Position numbers and translations under genes: made by a program. DNA of 8,523 nt from contig CALKJX010000288.1 of assembly GCA_937995555.1 (NCBI GenBank), positions 1 through 8,523 of the forward strand, read 5' to 3'. How positions within the stretch are numbered: position 1 is the first letter of the stretch; every line of letters begins with the position of its first letter. Source of the stretch: an uncultured Elioraea sp. Lineage in GTDB: Bacteria; Pseudomonadota; Alphaproteobacteria; Acetobacterales; Acetobacteraceae. Below, in pieces: positions 1 to 5,084 of this stretch. The notes under the pieces are model-generated. The model searched no databases. It saw only the letters and a program-made list of their open reading frames with translations, and was not told the origin of the DNA.

Positions 1-114
1 CTCGGCACGGCCGAGGAGTTCGCCAATGTCGCCTGCTTCCTCGCCTCCGACGCCGCCGGCTACGTCACCGGCACCGCGATCAACGTGGATGGCGGACGCA
101 GCCCGGTCGTGTGA
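1..114 (+). CDS. Short-chain dehydrogenase/reductase, C-terminal fragment
   Basis: This is the last 37 codons of a gene that begins before the window, read in frame 1 to a TGA at 112-114. The peptide has the classical SDR C-terminal signature: an acidic GTAEEFANVACFLASD helix, then YVTGTAINVDGG and a short tail. In this family that segment follows the substrate-binding loop and packs at the tetramer interface. The family comprises NAD(P)-dependent oxidoreductases of the FabG/3-oxoacyl reductase type. The Ser-Tyr-Lys catalytic residues and the Rossmann glycine motif lie outside the window, so substrate and cofactor cannot be judged. Its stop codon directly abuts the stop codon of the next, convergent gene, with no base between them. 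Confidence 0.9.
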   Translation, partial: LGTAEEFANVACFLASDAAGYVTGTAINVDGGRSPVV

Positions 115-600
115 TCAGCCCTTCAGCATCCCCACCATCACGCTGATCAGGTAGGACTCCACCCGCTTGCCGAGCTCGGTCATCACCGCGTAGTCGCGGC
201 AGTCGAACGGGCGCGCGGGATCGGAGCGCGCCTCCACCAGCCCGAGATGGGCGAGCCGGCGCATCCCCGCGCGGTACTCGGCGTCCAGGGTGCCGCAGTA
301 GATCGCGTTCTGGTCCATGTCCAGGAAGGTGCGCAGCACGTCGGCATCCATCGCCGCGACCGCGCGCACGATCTCCTGGTGCGGCTGCGGCAGCGCATGT
401 GGGGTGACGCGCAGCGGGATGTCGCCGAGCCGGACGATGCCCGCGCCGTCGCCGTGCAGCGCCTCGATCGTCGTGCGGATCGGATCGAGCAGCAGCACGA
501 GCAGCAGCACCGCCACCGCCGGCCAGCGCAGCGACTTGACGAAGTCGATGAAGGCGATCACGCGGTCACCCACAGGCGGGGGTTGGGGGGGCACCGACAT
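115..600 (-). CDS. Small membrane-anchored protein with possible C-terminal winged-helix-like domain
   Basis: This is a 161-residue protein I cannot assign to a named family. The N-terminus is proline-rich (residues 4-9). One hydrophobic segment follows at about 26-40 (WPAVAVLLLVLLLDP), which would anchor it in the inner membrane. The rest is soluble. Residues about 75-150 look like a winged-helix fold: a helical stretch (QEIVRAVAAMDADVLRTFL), then AGMRRLAHLGLVEA, then a final YAVMTELGKRVESYL resembling the wing and last helix of such domains. That reading is inference; no DNA-binding role is shown. Two cysteines (C102, C134) are present. The ATG at 598-600 is preceded by a good Shine-Dalgarno (GGAAGGA on the minus strand, 608-614) at seven bases. 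A TATACT box on the minus strand (634-639) could be a -10 element, but no matching -35 is visible. It diverges from aspartate dehydrogenase across 56 bp and converges on the SDR gene. Confidence 0.8.
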   Translation of the reverse strand: MSVPPQPPPVGDRVIAFIDFVKSLRWPAVAVLLLVLLLDPIRTTIEALHGDGAGIVRLGDIPLRVTPHALPQPHQEIVRAVAAMDADVLRTFLDMDQNAIYCGTLDAEYRAGMRRLAHLGLVEARSDPARPFDCRDYAVMTELGKRVESYLISVMVGMLKG

Positions 601-656
601 GGACGGGTCCTTCCGGCTGGGTATGCAACCGAAAGTATAGCGCGAGGTGTTGATCG

Positions 657-1460
657 ATGCTGAGTGTGGCGATCGGCGGGCTGGGGGCGATCGGGCTGAA
701 ACTGGCGCAGGCGCTGGATGCGGGGGTGGAGGGGCTGCGGCTGACGGCGGTCTCGGCGCGCGACCAGGCGAAGGCGGCGGCCAATCTCGCCGGGTTCAAG
801 GCCCCGCCCGCGATCGTCGGCCTCGGCGAACTCGCCGAGCGCGCCGACATCGTGGTCGAGGCCGCGCCGGCCGCGGTGTTCGAGGAGATCGTCTGCCCGG
901 CCGTGTCGCGGGGTCGGATCGCGGTGGTGTCCTCGGTCGGCGCGCTGCTGCCGCGCATGCACCTGGTCGATCAGGCCAAGGCGGCGGGCGGGCGGATCAT
1001 CGTGCCGACCGGCGCGCTGCTCGGGCTCGATGCCGTGCGCGCCGCCGCCGAGGGTCGTGTCGAGAGCGTCACGCTGGTCACCCGCAAGCCGCCGCGTGGG
1101 CTGGCCGGTGCGCCGTATCTCGATCAGCACGGCATCGACGTGCTGGCGATCACCGAACCCACGCGCATCTTCGCCGGCTCGGCGCGCGAGGGCGCGAAGG
1201 GCTTCCCGGCCAACGTGAACGTCGCGGCTGCGCTCGCCCTCGCCGGCATCGGGCCCGACCGCACCACGCTCGAGATCTGGGCCGACCCGACCGTCACCCG
1301 CAACACCCACACGGTGAAGGTGGAGGCGGATACGGTGCGGCTCACAATGACGATCGAGAACGTGCCCTCGGAGGAGAACCCGCGCACGGGCAGGATCACG
1401 CCGCTCAGCCTGCTCGCCTGCCTGCGCGGGCTCGTCTCGACGCTGAAGGTGGGCAGCTAA
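657..1460 (+). CDS. nadX: L-aspartate dehydrogenase (EC 1.4.1.21)
   Basis: The 267-residue protein matches the length and layout of the L-aspartate dehydrogenase family. These enzymes oxidise L-aspartate with NAD(P)+ to iminoaspartate/oxaloacetate plus ammonia. Iminoaspartate can feed quinolinate and NAD synthesis in place of NadB. The N-terminal Rossmann fold carries a GLGAIG nucleotide-binding loop (residues 8-13). The conserved PTGALLGLDAV segment (117-127) follows. The C-terminal catalytic domain has FPANVNVAAALALAG (183-197) and NTHTV (216-220), where H218 is the expected catalytic histidine. The ATG at 657 has GAGGTG at 644-649, seven bases upstream, which fixes the start. No nadA, nadC or other NAD gene is next to it, so its role in NAD synthesis rather than amino-acid catabolism is open. 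Its TAA overlaps the stop of the convergent antiporter gene by four bases. Confidence 0.93.
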   Translation: MLSVAIGGLGAIGLKLAQALDAGVEGLRLTAVSARDQAKAAANLAGFKAPPAIVGLGELAERADIVVEAAPAAVFEEIVCPAVSRGRIAVVSSVGALLPRMHLVDQAKAAGGRIIVPTGALLGLDAVRAAAEGRVESVTLVTRKPPRGLAGAPYLDQHGIDVLAITEPTRIFAGSAREGAKGFPANVNVAAALALAGIGPDRTTLEIWADPTVTRNTHTVKVEADTVRLTMTIENVPSEENPRTGRITPLSLLACLRGLVSTLKVGS

Positions 1461-2407
1461 CCTCGCACCAGCAGGGCGATGTAGCCGGCATAGCCCGCGA
1501 GCATCGCCAGCGCGAGCGGCCGTCCCACCTTGCCCGCGAGCATCGCCGGCATCACCGCCACGGCAGCCGCCAGCATCACCCACATGTCGGTCCGCGCGAT
1601 CGGTGCCGGGATCGAGACCGGTGCGACCAGGCTCGCCACACCCAGGATCGCGAGGATGTTGTAGACGTTGGATCCCAGGACGTTGCCCAGGGCGACGTCG
1701 CTGTGGCGGCGGAGAGCCGCGACCAGGCTGGTGACGAGCTCGGGCAGCGAGGTGCCGAGCGCCACCAGCGTCAGTCCGATCACCACCTCCGAGACGCCGA
1801 AGCCGCGCGCGATCGTCACCGCCGCCTCGACCAGCAGATGCGCCCCCAGCACGAGCAGGCCCACGCCGCCGAGCACCATCGCCGCGGACAGCACCGCGTT
1901 GCGCGGCACCGCCGCCACCTCCTCGGCCTCGGCCGCATGCAGCGCCGCCGCGGGCGTGCCGTTGGCGCGATCGTGCAGCCAGGTGCCCACCGTGAGCATG
2001 GCCAGCAGGCCGAGGAACGCGAGCCCGTGCCAGAGCGTCAGGAACGGCGCCGTCAGCGCGACACCGATGAACAGCACCGCCGCGCCGAGCGAGGCGAGCA
2101 CGTCGCGCCGCACCGCGCGCGGATCGACCGCGATCGGCGTGATCGCCGCCGCGAGCCCCAGGATCAGCAGCATATTGGCGATGTTGGAGCCGACCACGTT
2201 GCCGACCGCGATCCCGTCGATGCCCTTCAGCGCGGCATCGACCGACACCACCAGTTCGGGCGTGGAGGTGCCCCAGGCGACGATCGTCACGCCGATCAGC
2301 GCCGGCGACACCCCGAGTCTTCGCGCCAGCCCGACGCCGCCGCGCACCAAGCCCTCGGCGCCCAGAATCAGCGCCGCCAGCCCCGAGACGAGCAGAACCC
2401 ACTGCAT
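1457..2407 (-). CDS. Calcium/sodium antiporter, CaCA family (YrbG-like)
   Basis: This is a 316-residue integral inner-membrane cation exchanger built from two homologous halves. The first half has the alpha-1 repeat AWGTSTPEL (44-52, acidic ion ligand E51) and GNVVGSN (69-75). The second has ALGTSLPEL (216-224, E223) and GNVLGSN (241-247). About ten membrane segments are expected, with a polar linker at about 145-170 between the halves. The family exchanges Ca2+ (or another cation) for Na+ or H+; ion specificity cannot be read here. The ATG at 2405-2407 is chosen because AAGGGA lies seven bases upstream and the protein then begins MQWVLLVSGLAALILGAEG, the usual family start. A longer reading from a GTG at 2452 would add 15 atypical residues. 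The Shine-Dalgarno lies inside a perfect hairpin (see 2413-2439). Its TAG overlaps the aspartate dehydrogenase TAA. Confidence 0.93.
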   Translation of the reverse strand: MQWVLLVSGLAALILGAEGLVRGGVGLARRLGVSPALIGVTIVAWGTSTPELVVSVDAALKGIDGIAVGNVVGSNIANMLLILGLAAAITPIAVDPRAVRRDVLASLGAAVLFIGVALTAPFLTLWHGLAFLGLLAMLTVGTWLHDRANGTPAAALHAAEAEEVAAVPRNAVLSAAMVLGGVGLLVLGAHLLVEAAVTIARGFGVSEVVIGLTLVALGTSLPELVTSLVAALRRHSDVALGNVLGSNVYNILAILGVASLVAPVSIPAPIARTDMWVMLAAAVAVMPAMLAGKVGRPLALAMLAGYAGYIALLVRG

Positions 2408-2412
2408 CGGAT

Positions 2413-2439
2413 GATCCCTTCGACACGGTCGAAGGGGTC
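2413..2439 (-). promoter_or_regulatory. Hairpin sequestering the antiporter Shine-Dalgarno
   Basis: The inverted repeat CCCTTCGAC-ACG-GTCGAAGGG occupies 2416-2436 with perfect 9-bp arms and a 3-base loop. It extends outward by two Watson-Crick pairs (2413/2439, 2414/2438) and one wobble-type position (2415/2437). In the leftward transcript the 3' arm contains AAGGGA, the Shine-Dalgarno of the antiporter start at 2407. A ribosome would have to open the stem to initiate. The repeat is seen directly; the regulatory role is inference. It could instead be a DNA operator or a dispersed palindromic element. Confidence 0.6.
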
Positions 2440-2480
2440 CGACATCGCGCACGGAGGTGCGCCAGAGGGGCCCGGACCCC
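2434..2480 (-). promoter_or_regulatory. Alternative upstream helix and nested hairpin in the antiporter leader
   Basis: Bases 2434-2441 (GGGGTCCG on +) and 2473-2480 (CGGACCCC on +) are perfect 8-bp reverse complements. They enclose a second hairpin, GCGCAC-GGAG-GTGCGC, at 2447-2462. The arm 2434-2441 overlaps the 5' arm of the Shine-Dalgarno hairpin (2428-2439), so the two helices compete for the same bases. Forming this one would leave only about six base pairs of the other and free the GGG of the Shine-Dalgarno. A further 8-bp repeat, GGTGCGCC at 2456-2463 with GGCGCACC at 2523-2530, would compete with the nested hairpin. I see no known riboswitch consensus; in particular the GGGGAGUAG-type core of yybP-ykoY is absent. 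The very high GC makes some pairing expected by chance. Confidence 0.4.
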
Positions 2481-2565
2481 CGAGCCGTGCGCGGACGTGG
2501 GGGCCGGGGGCGCGGGGTTCAAGGCGCACCTGACGCAGGGCCGATCCGGCGTGTAGGGTCGGGCC

Positions 2566-3192
2566 GTGCTGGAGCTGTTCCTCTACGCCTTCGTCGCCTT
2601 CGTGGTGATCCTCGACCCGCCCGGCACGGCGGCGATCTTCCTCGGCATCACCCCGCGCGACCCGCCGGCGCGGCGGCGCGCCCAGGCGCTGAAGGCGTCC
2701 TGGATCGCCGCCCTGGTGCTGGTGGTGTTCGGGATCGCGGGCGAGTTCCTGCTGCGCGCGATGGGGATCGGCCTGCCGGCGTTCCAGGTCGCAGGGGGCA
2801 TCCTGCTGTTCCTGCTCGCCGCCGACATGGTGATGGTGCGCCATTCCGGGCTGCGCGCGACCGAGCGCGAGCGGGCCGAGGCCGAGGCCTCCGACCACGA
2901 CATCAGCGTCTTTCCGCTGGCGATCCCGCTGATCGCCGGGCCGGGGGCGATGACCACGGTGGTGCTGCTGCGCGGCCGCGCGGGCGACGACCCGGCGGCG
3001 CTCGTGGCCGTGTTCGGCGCGCTGGCCTTGGGGCTCGCCGTCACCCTCGCCGCGATGCTCGCCGCCTCGCCGCTGATGCGCCTGCTCGGCCAGACCGGCG
3101 CGGACGTGCTGAGCCGCGTGCTCGGCGTGGTGCTGGCCGCGCTCGCCGCCCAGATCGCGCTCGACGGCGTGCGCGGCTTCTTCGCGGGTTAG
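2566..3192 (+). CDS. MarC family (UPF0056) integral membrane protein
   Basis: This is a 208-residue polytopic inner-membrane protein of the MarC family. The family has about six transmembrane helices and is often annotated as a possible small neutral amino-acid transporter, with function mostly unproven. Family hallmarks are ILDPPGTAAIFLGIT (residues 15-29), the AGGILLFLLAADM helix (77-89) and DISVFPLAIPLIAGPGAMTT (112-131). Hydrophobic segments lie at about 3-25, 46-64, 71-90, 117-136, 143-166 and 186-206. The start is GTG at 2566. An in-frame TAG at 2554 leaves no earlier start nearby, and only a weak AGGG (2555-2558) precedes it by seven bases. The marRAB-linked name does not imply a role in drug resistance. 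It diverges from the antiporter across 158 bp and converges with the DsbA-like gene, the two stops overlapping by four bases. Confidence 0.92.
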   Translation: MLELFLYAFVAFVVILDPPGTAAIFLGITPRDPPARRRAQALKASWIAALVLVVFGIAGEFLLRAMGIGLPAFQVAGGILLFLLAADMVMVRHSGLRATERERAEAEASDHDISVFPLAIPLIAGPGAMTTVVLLRGRAGDDPAALVAVFGALALGLAVTLAAMLAASPLMRLLGQTGADVLSRVLGVVLAALAAQIALDGVRGFFAG

Positions 3193-3857
3193 CCGGCCGC
3201 CGCGATCGCCGGATGCCGCGCGGCCGAAACGAGGGCGTCGGCGATGGTCTCGGCCGGCTGCGCGCCGCTGAACAGGAAATGGCGGTTGAGCACGAAGGAC
3301 GGCACACCGGTGATGCCGGCGCGGGTGGCGGAGGCGGCCTGGGCGCGCACCTCCTCCACTGCCTCGGCCGAGCGGAGACGCGCGAGCGTGGCCTCGTGGT
3401 CCATCCCGTTCGCCGCCCCGATCTCGGCGAGCACCGCGGAATCGCCGATGTCGCGCCCCTCGTTGAAATAGGCGCGGAACGTCGCCTCGATCACCGTGCG
3501 CTGGAGGCCCTGCTCGGCGGCGAAACGCGCGAGGCGATGCGCGTCGGTGGTGTTGGGCGTGCGCGTCATCAGGTCATGGCGGAACGCGAGGCCGCACTCC
3601 GCGCCCGCCGCGGCGACCCGCGCGTCGAGCTCGCGCGACCGCTCCAGGCTGCCGAACTTGGCCGCGCGGTAGCTGGCGCGATCCACACCCTCGGCCGGCA
3701 TGTCGGGGTTGAGCATGAACGGGAAGAACGACACCTCGAAGGCGAGATCCCGCTGCTGCTCGGCAAGCATCGCCAGCGCCTGGTCGAGCCGGCGCTTGCC
3801 GATCCAGCACCAGGGGCAGATCGCGTCCGAGACGACGACGAGATGGAGCGCGCTCAC
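3189..3857 (-). CDS. DsbA family oxidoreductase, FrnE-like (2-hydroxychromene-2-carboxylate isomerase superfamily)
   Basis: This is a 222-residue thioredoxin-fold protein with a helical insertion. The active-site motif C14-P-W-C17 follows the first strand (LHLVVVSDAICPWC). The FrnE-type segments PFMLNPDMP (46-54), NTTDAHRLA (102-110) and FNEGRDIGD (131-139) are present. The cis-proline loop GVPSFVLN lies at 184-191 with P186. FrnE-like proteins are cytosolic disulfide oxidoreductases or isomerases; no signal peptide is seen here. The start is taken as GTG at 3855-3857. This sits in a GTGA overlap with the stop of the M20 gene and has GGGAAGG just upstream. A longer reading to 3905 adds an arginine-rich leader that is only the M20 frame overlap. 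Four-base overlap with M20 implies translational coupling. The substrate is unknown. Confidence 0.92.
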   Translation of the reverse strand: MSALHLVVVSDAICPWCWIGKRRLDQALAMLAEQQRDLAFEVSFFPFMLNPDMPAEGVDRASYRAAKFGSLERSRELDARVAAAGAECGLAFRHDLMTRTPNTTDAHRLARFAAEQGLQRTVIEATFRAYFNEGRDIGDSAVLAEIGAANGMDHEATLARLRSAEAVEEVRAQAASATRAGITGVPSFVLNRHFLFSGAQPAETIADALVSAARHPAIAAAG

Positions 3858-5038
3858 GCCGCCTTCCCGTCGGCGAGAAGCCGCTCGGCGAGGGTCGCGA
3901 ACCACGAGGCGCCGATCGGCAGCGCGTCGTCGTTGAAGTCGTATCTCGGATGATGCACGCCCGGATCGTCGTCGGTGCGCGCGGTGCCGAGCATCAGGTA
4001 GGCCCCGGGCTTCTTCTCGAGCATGAAGGCGAAGTCCTCGCCGCCCATGGTCGGGCGCGGCAGTTCCGCCACGCGCGCCTCGCCCTGCACCGCGATCGCC
4101 GCCTCGCGCGCGAGCGCGGTGGACTCCGGCTCGTTCACGGTGGCGGGATAGGCGCGGTTGAACGTCGCATCGACCCGCGCGCCGAAGGCGCGGGCGATCC
4201 CCTCTGCGGTCTCGATCACGCGCCGTTCGATCAGGTCGCCCGCCTCCTTGGTGAACCAGCGCGCCGTGCCGCGCAGCCGCACCACCTCGGGGATGACGTT
4301 GTGCGCATCGCCGCCCTCGAGCCAGGTGATCGACACCACCCCGGCATCGGTGGGTTCCAGGTTGCGCGCCACGATCCCTTGCAGCGCCGTGATGATGTGC
4401 GCGCCCACCAGAACCGGGTCGATGCCGAGATTGGGCATCGCGCCATGCGCACCCTTGCCCGTCACCGTGATGTCGATGCCGCCGACCGCGGCCATCACCG
4501 GGCCGTTGCGCCAGAGGAACGCGCCGAACGGCGCACGCGGCCAGTTGTGCAGGCCGAAGACGCGATCGACCGGAAAGCGCTCGAACAGTCCTTCGTCCAG
4601 CATGATCCTGGCGCCGCCATGCATCTCCTCGGCCGGCTGGAAGATCAGATAGACAGTGCCGGCGAAGTTGCGCGTCTCGGCCAGATACTTCGCCGCGCCG
4701 AGCAGCATGGCCGTGTGGCCGTCATGGCCGCAGGCATGCATCACGCCGGGGTTGGTGGAGGCATGGGGCGCGCCCGTCTCCTCCATGATCGGCAGCGCGT
4801 CCATGTCGGCGCGCAGCCCGATCGCGCCCTTGCCCGGCCGGCTGCCGCGCAGCACGCCGACCACGCCGGTCCTGGCGATGCCGGTGTGGATCTCGTCGAC
4901 GCCGAACGCCTTCAGCTTCTCGGCGACCACGCGGCTGGTGCGCACCTCCTGGAGCGCGAGTTCCGGGTGCGCGTGCAGGTCGCGCCGCCAGGCGGTCATC
5001 TCGTCATGGAAGGCGGCGATACGGTTGTGCACGGGCAT
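3854..5038 (-). CDS. M20 family amidohydrolase (hippurate hydrolase/aminoacylase type)
   Basis: This is a 394-residue cytosolic metallo-amidohydrolase that removes an acyl or amide group from an N-acylated amino acid or similar compound. The motif order is complete. RRDLHAHPEL (18-27) and RADMDALPI (76-84, catalytic-region acid) come first. MHACGHDGH (100-108) supplies metal ligands C103 and H105. FQPAEE (133-138) supplies catalytic and metal glutamates, and GLHNWP (162-167) supplies H164. GKGAHGAMP (194-202) is the dimerisation/lid region, and PTMGGEDFAFML (329-340) with HHPRYDF (362-368) supplies the last ligand. Length is typical. The ATG at 5036-5038 has an excellent AAGGAG six bases upstream. 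Exact substrate (hippurate, N-acetyl amino acid, IAA conjugate) cannot be assigned. It lies 46 bp downstream of the dehydratase and overlaps the next gene, so the three genes probably share a transcript. Confidence 0.94.
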   Translation of the reverse strand: MPVHNRIAAFHDEMTAWRRDLHAHPELALQEVRTSRVVAEKLKAFGVDEIHTGIARTGVVGVLRGSRPGKGAIGLRADMDALPIMEETGAPHASTNPGVMHACGHDGHTAMLLGAAKYLAETRNFAGTVYLIFQPAEEMHGGARIMLDEGLFERFPVDRVFGLHNWPRAPFGAFLWRNGPVMAAVGGIDITVTGKGAHGAMPNLGIDPVLVGAHIITALQGIVARNLEPTDAGVVSITWLEGGDAHNVIPEVVRLRGTARWFTKEAGDLIERRVIETAEGIARAFGARVDATFNRAYPATVNEPESTALAREAAIAVQGEARVAELPRPTMGGEDFAFMLEKKPGAYLMLGTARTDDDPGVHHPRYDFNDDALPIGASWFATLAERLLADGKAA

Positions 5039-5067
5039 GGCAATCTCCTTGTCGGCGCAGATGTGTG

Positions 5068-5081
5068 CCCGCCCGGGCGGG
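5068..5081 (-). repeat. Perfect GC palindrome between dehydratase and M20 gene
   Basis: CCCGCCCGGGCGGG is a perfect 14-bp palindrome. It starts four bases past the dehydratase stop codon and lies about 30 bp before the M20 start. As RNA it could form a 5-bp GC stem with a CCGG loop. No U-tract follows, so it is not a canonical terminator. It could be a processing or stabilising hairpin inside the operon, or simply a by-product of high GC. Confidence 0.4.
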
Positions 5082-5084
5082 GGG

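Noticed and set aside
2408..2452. Antiporter start at the upstream GTG (2452), adding MRDVGPLRPCRRDHP
   Set aside because: The ATG at 2407 has a well-spaced Shine-Dalgarno and gives the usual family N-terminus; the extra residues are polar and untypical.
558..2522. A 654-codon open frame on the minus strand running across aspartate dehydrogenase and the antiporter
   Set aside because: Its protein is a low-complexity Arg/Gly/Ala/Asp mix with no domain. It lies antisense to or out of frame with two clear genes. Long open shadow frames are expected at this GC content.
647..2533. A 628-codon open frame on the plus strand
   Set aside because: Same reason: Arg/His/Gln-rich shadow of real genes in other frames with no recognisable motif.
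2408..2565. yybP-ykoY manganese riboswitch upstream of the antiporter or marC
   Set aside because: The conserved GGGGAGUAG-type core and paired loop motifs of that class are not found on either strand.
2530..2568. CTGACG-N18-TAGGGT ahead of marC, which would make the transcript begin at the GTG (leaderless)
   Set aside because: Both boxes match consensus poorly, leaderless mRNAs usually start with ATG, and a weak AGGG at proper spacing offers a simpler explanation.
3194..3226. CGGCCGC...GCGGCCG inverted repeat just after the marC stop as a terminator
   Set aside because: The arms are 19 bases apart, no T-tract follows, and the whole repeat lies in the coding sequence of the DsbA-like gene.
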